DNA of 64,000 nt from Pelosinus propionicus DSM 13327 (lineage in GTDB: Bacteria; Bacillota; Negativicutes; DSM-13327). The DNA is taken from assembly GCF_900114615.1 (NCBI RefSeq), contig NZ_FOTS01000002.1, positions 1-64,000 on the forward strand, given 5' to 3'. Below are positions 37,337 through 46,776 of this stretch, piece after piece. Below the pieces are notes generated by a model. It did not search any database and was not told the DNA's origin. It saw only the letters and a program-made list of their open reading frames with translations. Within the stretch, counting starts at the first letter, position 1. Every line of letters starts with the position of its first letter. Position numbers and translations under genes: made by a program.

Positions 37337-38930
37337 GCAAGACACTCCCTTTTCCCCATTGCTGAACCACATGCTTAGAAAAATCAGCATCTTTTTTATC
37401 AGGGTAATCCTCGCGGTAATGTGTCCCTCTGCTCTCACACCTCAGCAACGCTGCTTTTAGCACTAATTCCGCCAACTGACAAGCATTATACTCCTGATAC
37501 CCCTGAATACTACTAACATAAGAACGATCGCTATTCTCTTCTTGCTGCAACTCTATCAGCACCGAACACATAGAGTCACCTTTGCGTACCACTCCTGCTA
37601 CTTTATCTAAAGTGATTCCTAACTTCTTAGTATCACACCGCTGCTGCAATATTGCGCCCCCTATCAAGGATTTCCTGCTAATTAGAGAATGATTTACAGG
37701 AAATCCTTGATTAATAGACCGGGCGACTCTCCGTCCAAAGACAACACCCTCCAGCAATGAATTGCTGGCAAGCCGGTTTGCACCATGCACGCCTGTAGCT
37801 GCCACTTCTCCACAGGCAAATAAACATGGCAATGTCGTCTGCCCCCAAAGATTCGTAGCGATACCGCCAATAGTATAGTGAGCTGCTGGTGCTATGGGTA
37901 TTAAATCTTTTTCCATATAATAACCATTTCCTAGCAATTCCCCATAGACCTGCCGAAAGCGATCCATTAAAAATTCTTTTCCAAGATGTCGAGCATCTAG
38001 GAATACAACCTCTTGCTTAGCAGACTGCAGCTCCGTAACAATGGCGCGAGAAACTTCATCCCGGGGAGCCAATTCACCGTCCCCATGATACGAACACATA
38101 AATCGCTCCCCTGCTGCATTACGCAGCAGGGCTCCTTCCCCTCGAAGCGCTTCTGTTAATAAAAATATATCTCCTGATAATGTTGCAAAGGACGTCGGAT
38201 GAAACTGAACAAATTCCATATCCGCAATGGCAGCTCCAGCTCGATATGCCGCAGCAATTCCATCACCATTTGCGGCAATGCTATTGGTAGAACGGGCAAA
38301 TAAACCGCTATAACCACCTGTAGCCATTACAACAACATGGGCACGAAGTGTTACTAACTTTTTAGAATGCAGAACAATACAACCATAACACTGATCATTC
38401 TGCGTCAAAAGATCGACTATAAAACAATGATTAAGCATATCTATATTTTCCTGCATTTGAATTTGTTTTGCCATCGTCTCTGCAATGTGTCGCCCTGTTG
38501 AATCATAGTAATGTACAATTCGGTGGTGAGAATGGCCTGCTTCTTTACCCAAATACAGCCCGTCCTCTCCTTGGTTGAAATGAGTACCTAAAGACTGTAA
38601 GAAATCCAATGCATTCGGCGCTTCTCTTATTGTAGCCTCCACTGCGGGTTCATGGCATAGACCTCTGCCTACTCGCAGTGTATCAGCAATGTGTTCTTCT
38701 AAGCTATCATCAGCCCCTAAAGAAATCGCCATTCCTCCTTGGGCTTTATAAGTGCTGCTTTCCTTAAGATGTTCCTTACTAACAAGGGCTACCTTAAGCT
38801 TCGGATCTAAAGACAGGGCAGCTGTCATGCCTGCAATTCCTGCACCAATGATGATAACATCATAATGCTGATCATCTAACTTAGCAATATTTATCTTGGG
38901 TGATACAATATAGCTTCGTTCTGTCATCAC
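37314..38930 (-). CDS. nadB: L-aspartate oxidase
   Basis: The 538-residue flavoprotein oxidises L-aspartate to iminoaspartate for quinolinate synthesis. The FAD site is VIIIGAGIAGM (about 25-35) with STYKAQGG; the catalytic region includes FHPTSF and the later GANRLASNSLLE. In anaerobes fumarate can replace oxygen as acceptor. It overlaps nadA by 4 bases and nadC by 23. Its length is normal. Confidence 0.95.
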   Translation of the reverse strand: MMTERSYIVSPKINIAKLDDQHYDVIIIGAGIAGMTAALSLDPKLKVALVSKEHLKESSTYKAQGGMAISLGADDSLEEHIADTLRVGRGLCHEPAVEATIREAPNALDFLQSLGTHFNQGEDGLYLGKEAGHSHHRIVHYYDSTGRHIAETMAKQIQMQENIDMLNHCFIVDLLTQNDQCYGCIVLHSKKLVTLRAHVVVMATGGYSGLFARSTNSIAANGDGIAAAYRAGAAIADMEFVQFHPTSFATLSGDIFLLTEALRGEGALLRNAAGERFMCSYHGDGELAPRDEVSRAIVTELQSAKQEVVFLDARHLGKEFLMDRFRQVYGELLGNGYYMEKDLIPIAPAAHYTIGGIATNLWGQTTLPCLFACGEVAATGVHGANRLASNSLLEGVVFGRRVARSINQGFPVNHSLISRKSLIGGAILQQRCDTKKLGITLDKVAGVVRKGDSMCSVLIELQQEENSDRSYVSSIQGYQEYNACQLAELVLKAALLRCESRGTHYREDYPDKKDADFSKHVVQQWGKGSVLHEQVSIR

Positions 38931-39841
38931 ACTACCTCCAACATTCTTTGCAAGGTGAGCTGTGCGCGTAAAGCATATTCTGGCTCCACATGAATTTCAT
39001 ATTGCTGATCTTGCAATGCTCGATAGACACTTTCTAGTCTAGTCTTTTTCATATTGGGACATACCAACCCTGGATGCAGTAAGAAAAATTGCTTATTAGA
39101 CAGAGTCTCTTTCAGCGTACATACAACTCCCATTTCTGTGCCAATCACAAATGCGCTTTCCTCTGAGAGTTGTGCATAACGAATAATCTCGGATGTACTG
39201 CCAACAAAGTCAGCTAAAGCAGCTACTGCCGGATTGCACTCCGGATGAATTAAAATTTTTGCTGTAGGATATAACTCTCGAACTTGATGTACATCTTTGG
39301 GTTGTACTTTGGCATGGGTAACACAGTAACCTTTCCATAAAATTAACTCCTTGTCCGGCATTTGCTTGGCAACATAATCACCCAAATTCTCATCGGGAAC
39401 GAAAATAACCTTATGATCAGGCAGAGAGGCAACAATTTTAACTGCATTAGCCGAAGTACAGCATATATCACTCTCAGCCTTTACCTCTGCTGATGAATTA
39501 ATATAACAGACGACCGGTACACCTGGATGCTGAGATTTTAAAATGCGTAATCCTTCTACTGTAATCATTTCTGCTAATGGACAGCCAGCATCTTTTTCTG
39601 GTAATAATACGGTTTTTGTCGGCGATACGATTTTGGCTGTTTCCGCCATGAAGCGAACACCACAAAACACAATTACATCCTGTTGGCTATTGGCTGCCAA
39701 TTTACTTAAATAAAAAGAATCTCCGACATAGTCGGCAACCTTTTGCACCTCTTCTAATTGATAATTATGTGCTAAAATCACCGCATTACGTTCCTGTTTC
39801 AAACGCTGTATCTCTCTTGTTAACTCCAGCAATATTTTCAC
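38927..39841 (-). CDS. nadA: quinolinate synthase
   Basis: The 304-residue Fe-S enzyme joins iminoaspartate and dihydroxyacetone phosphate to quinolinate. The three cluster Cys are Cys87 (DAGCPLAE), Cys173 (KGYCVTH) and Cys261 (CPNMKKT), with spacing like other NadA proteins. The N-terminal VILAHNYQ and CGVRFMAET blocks are present. Start is GTG 39839-39841; TTG 39830-39832 after GGGAG is an alternative. It is first in the nad operon. The 255 bases upstream hold no clear regulator site that I can name with confidence. Confidence 0.94.
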   Translation of the reverse strand: MKILLELTREIQRLKQERNAVILAHNYQLEEVQKVADYVGDSFYLSKLAANSQQDVIVFCGVRFMAETAKIVSPTKTVLLPEKDAGCPLAEMITVEGLRILKSQHPGVPVVCYINSSAEVKAESDICCTSANAVKIVASLPDHKVIFVPDENLGDYVAKQMPDKELILWKGYCVTHAKVQPKDVHQVRELYPTAKILIHPECNPAVAALADFVGSTSEIIRYAQLSEESAFVIGTEMGVVCTLKETLSNKQFFLLHPGLVCPNMKKTRLESVYRALQDQQYEIHVEPEYALRAQLTLQRMLEVV

Positions 39842-40096
39842 TCCCTATTCCCTAATTATAATCTTCCTTCTGTACTTCCTCCTTACTATATCTACGATTT
39901 ACTCGATGGCTGAAATTCAGGACAGTCAGTCATTTTTCCAGTTTAAGTCTTCTTCATCTCATTGTAAGCCATCATCTTCATTATTGTCAATGCAGATGTA
40001 AAGACACCTAAATTGAAAAAGAAAAAGCCGAATATACACATAGAATCGAATCTTTTCGATCTAAAATGCACAAGGGCTTTGATTTTTCATAATAGA

Positions 40097-42679
40097 TTAC
40101 ATCTCGGTCTCACAATCACATAGAAATTTAAGTCGTTCCATCTTAAAATTTGCATTTGCCAGGATTTCCGGCCAAATCGCCACCATTTGGTAAATTTTAT
40201 ATTGATTCTCCTTAGGCAGACTACTCCAATTGACAAGGGTTGGATCTGTTTTCTTCGTCTTGTCTTTCACATTCCCCTTTTTCCAGCCAGCCCCTTTACG
40301 ATAGCGGCACCAATGAGTATGTTCATATGCAACAAGCATATCCAATTCTCTTTGTGTAAACTCTACAATAGGTGGAGTTTCTTTAACAGAAATAACATCA
40401 TAATTAATCGTCAGCAAAGCATTGGGAATATTTCTTGCCTGATTGCGAGCAGATTCTTTAAGATCTTCGTCAAGATCTTCCCATTTTTTTAGTAATTCAG
40501 AATCTACATTTGTATTATGCTGATTGAGTTCTCTATATTTTTCATGAATGGCAATTGCTAGACTTTCAATTTTCTCACTAAAAAAAGTATCATGCATCAA
40601 GTGGCGTAGAAATTCCTCTTCATCAACATGTAATTTCAGCTGCTCTTGGGACGGCAAGTATGATTGTTCCCATTTTTTTGCATTCGTGAGCAGACTCATT
40701 TCCAGTATGGCTTCCATAGACCTTGATTCATGTTTATATCTTGGAATTTTAAGCATTGCCCGCAATACTCCATTATCAATTTGAGCTTCGCCTTTATCTT
40801 TGATAAGGTGAGGTACTTTTCTCTCTAACAGGGCACGCAATAGCATCGCCCGACGAATAATGAATAATTGATCGTTGTGCTGATTAGTCTGATTGGGCCC
40901 CAATATATTGACATAACCTCTTAAGCGGCTTAAGAAATCCGGCCCCTTTGCCCCTTTGAAATCTAGCAAAAAGCGTTTACGTTCCTGTTCATCTTCAATA
41001 TCCTCACCACAAAAGTCTTGCAGGGTACTGCTTGTGCCGCCAGCAAATACAAAGATCGCTTTGCCAATCGAATGAAGAGAGTCCCCTTCCCTAAACACAC
41101 CATCCTGCATAGGTGCTAAAAAGTATTTTAGCCAACCCAGTTTTTCTCCAAAAGGAGAATCAAATTCATCAAAAAATACTAGGGGAAGCTTACCTTCCAG
41201 ACACACATCTCTTACCTTGTGAAAGGCATTAATTAACTCCAGGGGAGTGCTTAGTTGGGATAAATTAAAATTTAGCTTCTTAATGAGTCTAGGTGCAATA
41301 CTGGAGGCGATTTCGGTTACGCCAAAGGACTTTCCTGACCCGGGAGTTCCAAAGACTGCCATACACAACGGACGAGGTGCATTATTCGTAGAAATATACT
41401 CCGTCATTAGGTTCTTAATACTTCTGTAACTTTCGATTTCTCCCCTATCCACAGTTTGCAAATTTCCAAACTGGGCAATCGGTATAAATTTAAGCGCATC
41501 TTGTACACCATTTTTGACAATGTTATACGCAATTTCCGCCAAGTTGGTTGAGCTGTTATCTTTGAGTATATACCAGCAAGACTGACAGCTTACATTGTCT
41601 GCAAGCCGTATAACTACATCTTGCACATGTTCTTTATATATAAAGTCATCTTCACCTTCTAAGAATATCTCAGGATTAGGAAAGGGAGCAATTCCAATCG
41701 TTTTACCGAATCCTTCGATAAAATATTTCTGTGCAGCAACAATTCCTTCCCGTATCCCTTCTCCTATTGATACAGACAGCTCTTCGTTATTGTCATATCC
41801 CGCAACAATACTGCGGGCAATTCCTGACACAAAGCATGAAGTAAAACCTGACATTTTCCCCTGACTATCCGTAATAAACTCTCCCTCAAATTCGTAAGGT
41901 AAAAAATATAAACACGATTCAGGCACGCCCTCATTCTTATAATAAATAGCGCCTTCGAGACCAAAAAGAACAACAAGGTGACGACATTGCGTCAGAAAAG
42001 CAAGATTCGGACTATTGTTTATCTGCCACACAAAATCCTGTGCAGTCCTTTCCCAGGAAAGACTTCTGCTAATGTTAACCCCTTTTGAACGTAAATCATC
42101 ACTATTAATAATAACGATCGTTTTATCCATATGATTTTTCTCGAGATTTTTCCAGAGAAGAGTAGTATTGATTGGGTTACTCATTTTATATAAAATAATT
42201 GGGGACTTATCAGGCATTTTTACGGCTAAGGGCCAAAATTCTTCATTCGAATGATAGCCGTTATTTTCATCATCAATGATAACCATCTCAGCATTCGCGT
42301 CATCATTTGCAATTGGCAGCAATTTAGGCACACCAGAAGCAGGTCCAGCAAACCCTAGAAGACGCTTTACTCTGTACACTTTATCATTATTCTTTTTATT
42401 ACCAAACCTAGGAAACAGTTCTACTTCTGCCATTGCTCTAAGATATTCCTTGGATGCAATCGATTCAAGATCTTGTATGTGAGGAGACAGTATACAAGAC
42501 CCTGTTGCCAAGGTTACAAGCTTTGCTAATAACAGTGCTTCTCCTGGCATTAAAATACTATGGATGTTTAAACTATTTTGCCAATTTAACCCTGTATTAT
42601 TTTGCGGATCTGTAGTCCAATATAGAGAATTTATACATATATCTCCGGATATGGCAATTTTTAAGTTGTTGCGTTGCAT
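40097..42679 (-). CDS. orphan ribokinase-like/AAA+/RyR-repeat signalling protein
   Basis: With ATG 42677-42679 (9 bases after AAGGAG) the protein has 860 residues; positions follow this start. Residues about 5-330 resemble a PfkB/ribokinase fold, but the GxGD catalytic site reads SGFTSCF (near 278-284), so the Asp seems lost. An AAA+ ATPase follows at about 410-640: Walker A FGTPGSGKS (443-451), Walker B LVFFDEFDS (500-508). Two RyR repeats end it: about 700-757 (SLAIAIHEKYREL, ARNIPNALL) and about 775-845 (YEHTHWCRYRKGAGWKKG). RyR domains bind ligands in eukaryotic calcium channels and occur in bacterial signalling proteins. No partner gene is adjacent. Confidence 0.78.
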   Translation of the reverse strand: MQRNNLKIAISGDICINSLYWTTDPQNNTGLNWQNSLNIHSILMPGEALLLAKLVTLATGSCILSPHIQDLESIASKEYLRAMAEVELFPRFGNKKNNDKVYRVKRLLGFAGPASGVPKLLPIANDDANAEMVIIDDENNGYHSNEEFWPLAVKMPDKSPIILYKMSNPINTTLLWKNLEKNHMDKTIVIINSDDLRSKGVNISRSLSWERTAQDFVWQINNSPNLAFLTQCRHLVVLFGLEGAIYYKNEGVPESCLYFLPYEFEGEFITDSQGKMSGFTSCFVSGIARSIVAGYDNNEELSVSIGEGIREGIVAAQKYFIEGFGKTIGIAPFPNPEIFLEGEDDFIYKEHVQDVVIRLADNVSCQSCWYILKDNSSTNLAEIAYNIVKNGVQDALKFIPIAQFGNLQTVDRGEIESYRSIKNLMTEYISTNNAPRPLCMAVFGTPGSGKSFGVTEIASSIAPRLIKKLNFNLSQLSTPLELINAFHKVRDVCLEGKLPLVFFDEFDSPFGEKLGWLKYFLAPMQDGVFREGDSLHSIGKAIFVFAGGTSSTLQDFCGEDIEDEQERKRFLLDFKGAKGPDFLSRLRGYVNILGPNQTNQHNDQLFIIRRAMLLRALLERKVPHLIKDKGEAQIDNGVLRAMLKIPRYKHESRSMEAILEMSLLTNAKKWEQSYLPSQEQLKLHVDEEEFLRHLMHDTFFSEKIESLAIAIHEKYRELNQHNTNVDSELLKKWEDLDEDLKESARNQARNIPNALLTINYDVISVKETPPIVEFTQRELDMLVAYEHTHWCRYRKGAGWKKGNVKDKTKKTDPTLVNWSSLPKENQYKIYQMVAIWPEILANANFKMERLKFLCDCETEM

Positions 42680-42811
42680 ACTGATTACTCCTTGCAAGGT
42701 TATTTTTCTATTCTTAGACAGGTACAAATAATATATGGAAGAACTAATGCAGCCGATAAATACATTATATGTTAATTATGATTGAGTATCCACTTATTTC
42801 GCTTACATAAA

Positions 42812-42848
42812 AGGCACTATTTGCTCATCATCAGCAAATAGTGCCTTG
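42812..42848 (-). terminator. terminator of the LevR2-HAD unit
   Basis: Arms 42812-42826 and 42834-42848 pair perfectly over 15 bp around a 7-nt loop; the minus strand continues with TTTT. It follows the HAD gene stop by about 60 bases. Confidence 0.8.
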
Positions 42849-42909
42849 GTCATACACATCTAATTTATAGCCTTACTCTTGTTTATATTCTCCCTTGCAA
42901 CCATAAAAC

Positions 42910-43737
42910 TCATGTCAACCGTTTATCAAGAATGTACTGGTGAATTGCATAGGCAACACCATCTTCATTATTAGACAAGGTTACATACTTGGCGGACTGC
43001 TTTACTTGTTCTTCCGCATTGGCTACTGCGATTGGATAACCAGCTAACTCCATCATGCTGATATCATTATAATTATCGCCAAATACCATTGTATTAGCAA
43101 GATTAATGCCATATTTCTCAGTAAAAAAGCGCAGTGCCTCCCCTTTGGAAGTACATTGAGCCATAATATCAAGACCATTTTTCTCAGATGAAACAATGGT
43201 CAGCTTCCCTTCTGAATTATGAAGCTGAGAGAATTCATCGATTTGACTTTTATTAAGTTTCCATATAAATAATTTCAATAGCTTTCCTAGAGGTAAAGCA
43301 TCAGACTGAGTGATCTCTTTTAACGGTACTCGCAACGAGAGGTGTACCTTAGCATTATACTGATGAAACACAGCAACTCTTTCACTATTTTTTCGATGAT
43401 AAATACAATCATAACTACTGACAGTAAAATCATAATCTTTTGCTAAACAATATTCAATTATGGTACGGTCGGTGGGTGAAGGAAGGTGCTTACTATATAG
43501 TATCTCTCCCGTATCTTGCCAGCGAACTAAGCCGCCATTACAAGAAATAATTGGTGTTGAAATTCCCAACTGACGGGCTATGTCCTTAACGTAAAGATCA
43601 TTTCTCCCAGTAGCCAATACCACCATAATCCCACGTTCTTGTAATATGCGTATGGCACTAATGTTTGCATCACTAAGAGCCATGGACGAATTCAGAAGCG
43701 TGCCATCTAAATCACATACGCAGCATTCAACATCCAT
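42910..43737 (-). CDS. HAD-superfamily Cof-type phosphatase
   Basis: The 275-residue protein is a Cof/YidA-like HAD hydrolase: DLDGTLLN (9-16, nucleophile Asp9), the C2B cap, Lys in the KGEAL region and GDNYNDISMMELAG near the C-terminus for Mg. These enzymes dephosphorylate sugar phosphates, PLP or FMN. It lies 54 bases behind the LevR-like activator and before a terminator, so it may remove excess sugar phosphate made by PTS operon 2. Confidence 0.88.
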   Translation of the reverse strand: MDVECCVCDLDGTLLNSSMALSDANISAIRILQERGIMVVLATGRNDLYVKDIARQLGISTPIISCNGGLVRWQDTGEILYSKHLPSPTDRTIIEYCLAKDYDFTVSSYDCIYHRKNSERVAVFHQYNAKVHLSLRVPLKEITQSDALPLGKLLKLFIWKLNKSQIDEFSQLHNSEGKLTIVSSEKNGLDIMAQCTSKGEALRFFTEKYGINLANTMVFGDNYNDISMMELAGYPIAVANAEEQVKQSAKYVTLSNNEDGVAYAIHQYILDKRLT

Positions 43738-43791
43738 ATCATTTCTCCTTCAAGCAAGTTTCAGGTTCTACGTCTTCTTGCGCTTATAATG

Positions 43792-46605
43792 TTACTTATT
43801 TATAACAGGAAGTGTACTTAGAAAATAGCAGGTTTCAGAATCAGGAACCTCTACTCTCAGAGTTATCGCAGCGTAATCTACGAAACTTTTTAATTGCTGA
43901 AAGTCGGTCTTCCTCTCGCTTTTAATCTGTTCACTCCAATCCGGAGGCTGCAATGCCTCACCAGCATGAATACGGTCAAACATACAAGCAGCATGCAAAT
44001 AAATACGAACAATAGCATCTTGTGATATTTTTCCATTGAAAAAATAATGTTCAATTTTTTCAACTAACTCTTCACAACAAGCTTTAACTTGATTTACTGA
44101 TAATGTCTTTACAAATTTATTAAGTTGCCCAGCAACTAAAGCATATGCCTCTCCTTTTGCGCATTCATCCAGACTTATTTGATTTTCTTCTATTGAGTCC
44201 AACTTTAGCAAGGCACAAATACGATGAATGCCATCTTGCGAAAATAATTCACTGACATGTACAAAAGGTATCGCTTCTAACCTTGGATCAATACTGCCAA
44301 CAGCAATTCGCAGATCCTCTCCAACCTCTTCAGCCATCCCTTGTATGTCACTCATAGCCCCCGCGGTAATAAAGCTCATATTGTGAGTTTCCGGAATATT
44401 GTCAAGCAATATTTCTTTAATTTTTTTAGCTACCCCTTCCCCGCTAGAGCAAGTAACTAAAATAATGCCTCTACCTTCTTTACGATCAACTTTAGACTGT
44501 CTTTTCTGTCTTAAGGTCAACGTATATTCATCATATGAGGTATAAATATTAGATACTGCCTGTTCTAGATTATCATCAGTTGTTAATACTCTTCTTCCTG
44601 CTTCCAAAACCAATGCAGTAGTAACATTAGGAATAATTTTTAAGGGGACATGGGTCGCTTTGGCAAGCATGTTTTCCATTGTAACTAAAAAACCCATATC
44701 TACCAAGATAATAACTCCACGGCCTTCATTGGCCTTTAAGACCACTTCCTGCAATTCTTCTACCGTTTTTGCATTACTTTTATTTAAAGGAATATCATAG
44801 GATTTCACATGATCTGTACCTAACAAGTTATTGGCTACCTCTGCCATGTTTTGTGCAGTCCCTCGCCCATGTGCCACTATAATCAGACCGATTCTAGATG
44901 TGGCGATATCATCAGAACCATGAATTAAAAACATGGCAATAAAACCAAGCTCATCAGGAGATATCGTGACATCAAGCTTTCTTGCTAAAACAGCAGCATT
45001 GTGCTGTACTATGTCAAATGCCTGCCCATGTTCAGTTTTTATCGCTTTAAGATTGGGATTATAGACGACTCGCCCTGATGCGACTCGATCCTTAAATTGC
45101 TGCAAGTGCAGTGCCAATGCGACTAGCGTTTTTCTGCCATATTTCCGATTCATCTTGCCTGCAGCATCATTCAAAAGTAAATTTGCAGCTTCCCAAAAGT
45201 CTTGTTGAATAATACTGATCGGCATATCAGAATGCTCAGGCTTGAAAAATGCCTGGACAACTGACTCAAAATATTTTTCTAAATCTTTTCCGACTTGATA
45301 TTCGACATCTTCATCCGACATCCGCATCTGCCGATGGCTAGCAATTTTCTTATCAATAAAACTGTAGAGATCAATAGGCAAATCATAATTATTGGATAAA
45401 TTTTGAGTTAAAGGCTGCCCTCCAGGTTCAACAACAAGACCATCCTTAAAGAGCTTATTAATAGAAGCATCAATGACCTCTTGATGCCTGATGACCATGG
45501 AAAATATCCTTTGTGGTATCACATTTGTATCAATAGTTAGTTTATCCACTGTTGATGCCAAATAAGATAGATAGCTTCTTGCGCAGCATAACTGTAAATC
45601 ATTGCGCAATTCACCAATATTGGCTGGACAATTATAATACGTAAAAGTACGTAAGGCTTCTCCTGAAATCCATATTGGCAAATCCAAACGAATGGCCTCT
45701 TGTTTTACAAAAAGAACAATTAAACCAATTCTTTCTTTTACGGGTCTTTCGCTAATTCTGGGCAAGGTAATTTGTACTGGTATACGACGTCGAAATGTCA
45801 TCAACAATGAACTGGAAATATCCTCAGAAGTTGCACAAATCAACATTACTTGCGCTTTTCGCTCTTCTCGACTCTCACCAAGCCTTCGGTAGATCCCTTT
45901 ATCCACCAACGTAAAGAGCAGCTCCTGTCCCGCTGGAGGAAGCCTATGTATCTCATCTAAAAATAAAATTCCTCCACTTGCTCGATCCACCAGACCTTCG
46001 TGTTCCTCATTCGCACCTGTAAAGGCACCTTTGACATAGCCAAAGAGCTGAGAAAGCAGCAGTTGTGAGTTATCTGCATAATCAGCGCAGCTAAAAGTAA
46101 CAAACGGAACCTTTTCATTTCCGTTCCCTCTCCGAGCCCATATTTGCGCTGCATACCGCCACATTGCTTCCGCCATCAAACTTTTACCAACACCACTTTC
46201 ACCACAAATCAGCGTGTGTAAACCATTTGGCGGATATACTACAGCAGCCTTCGCTAACTCAATTTGGGCCTTTATACTGCCTTTACTTCCAATGATATTT
46301 GAAAAAGGAATCTCGTGATCAGCATCGTTATTCTTATTTTCTGAATTTTTTTGACGCAAGGCTTGAAATTCGTTAGCCTGACTATTTCCATTCTCAATAG
46401 CAAAATACATGACTGGTCGTGTACCATTTTTTTCAACATAACCTAATTTACATAATTTATTTAGATCTGCCGAAGCATCACTGCGATGAATCTCTAATTC
46501 GGCAGCAACTGCAGCAGCACTTACACCAACTGCTTTACCTGCTGTGAGACCTTCCTTTGTGATTCGTTCTACATATTCCATTACCTTATCCATTCTAGCA
46601 GCCAT
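43792..46605 (-). CDS. LevR-type sigma-54-dependent activator with PRD, IIA and IIB domains (PTS operon 2)
   Basis: The 937-residue protein has an N-terminal helix-turn-helix (about 20-70) and a sigma-54 AAA+ domain with Walker A GESGVGKS (135-142) and GAFTGA. Then follow PRD1, an IIA-Man-like domain (IVAHGRGTAQN), a IIB-like domain (ILVTCSSGEGVAKKI) and PRD2, the full LevR layout. ATG 46603-46605 follows AAGGAG by 8 bases. It is a paralogue of the activator at 25513, which lacks the IIB part. A sigma-54 promoter stands before the PTS operon upstream of it, its likely target. Confidence 0.92.
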   Translation of the reverse strand: MAARMDKVMEYVERITKEGLTAGKAVGVSAAAVAAELEIHRSDASADLNKLCKLGYVEKNGTRPVMYFAIENGNSQANEFQALRQKNSENKNNDADHEIPFSNIIGSKGSIKAQIELAKAAVVYPPNGLHTLICGESGVGKSLMAEAMWRYAAQIWARRGNGNEKVPFVTFSCADYADNSQLLLSQLFGYVKGAFTGANEEHEGLVDRASGGILFLDEIHRLPPAGQELLFTLVDKGIYRRLGESREERKAQVMLICATSEDISSSLLMTFRRRIPVQITLPRISERPVKERIGLIVLFVKQEAIRLDLPIWISGEALRTFTYYNCPANIGELRNDLQLCCARSYLSYLASTVDKLTIDTNVIPQRIFSMVIRHQEVIDASINKLFKDGLVVEPGGQPLTQNLSNNYDLPIDLYSFIDKKIASHRQMRMSDEDVEYQVGKDLEKYFESVVQAFFKPEHSDMPISIIQQDFWEAANLLLNDAAGKMNRKYGRKTLVALALHLQQFKDRVASGRVVYNPNLKAIKTEHGQAFDIVQHNAAVLARKLDVTISPDELGFIAMFLIHGSDDIATSRIGLIIVAHGRGTAQNMAEVANNLLGTDHVKSYDIPLNKSNAKTVEELQEVVLKANEGRGVIILVDMGFLVTMENMLAKATHVPLKIIPNVTTALVLEAGRRVLTTDDNLEQAVSNIYTSYDEYTLTLRQKRQSKVDRKEGRGIILVTCSSGEGVAKKIKEILLDNIPETHNMSFITAGAMSDIQGMAEEVGEDLRIAVGSIDPRLEAIPFVHVSELFSQDGIHRICALLKLDSIEENQISLDECAKGEAYALVAGQLNKFVKTLSVNQVKACCEELVEKIEHYFFNGKISQDAIVRIYLHAACMFDRIHAGEALQPPDWSEQIKSERKTDFQQLKSFVDYAAITLRVEVPDSETCYFLSTLPVINK

Positions 46606-46725
46606 TACCTTCACTCCTTACCCCAAAAGCCACAAATGACGATACTGTTCCATAATCTTTTTAACCTAGCGGATGCTTTATCGATTTAAAATTCCTTCTA
46701 ATACTATATTGTAAGTCTTTTAGTA

Positions 46726-46769
46726 ATGGTTGCCAACGATTAATGTTAACATTAATTGTTGGCAACCAT
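46726..46769. terminator. 44-base near-perfect palindrome after PTS operon 2
   Basis: The sequence 46726-46769 is its own reverse complement except for one base pair and is centred on GTTAAC. It lies just beyond the Ldh2 stop (46777) and before the LevR-like gene. It may end the operon transcript. There is no T-run, so a protein-binding site is an alternative. Confidence 0.5.
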
Positions 46770-46776
46770 GCTTAGC

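Noticed and set aside
39842-40096. Possible NAD-repressor (NiaR-like) operator before nadA
   Set aside because: TGTCTTTACA and the short palindrome CTGAAATTCAG are present, but I cannot match either securely to a known consensus.
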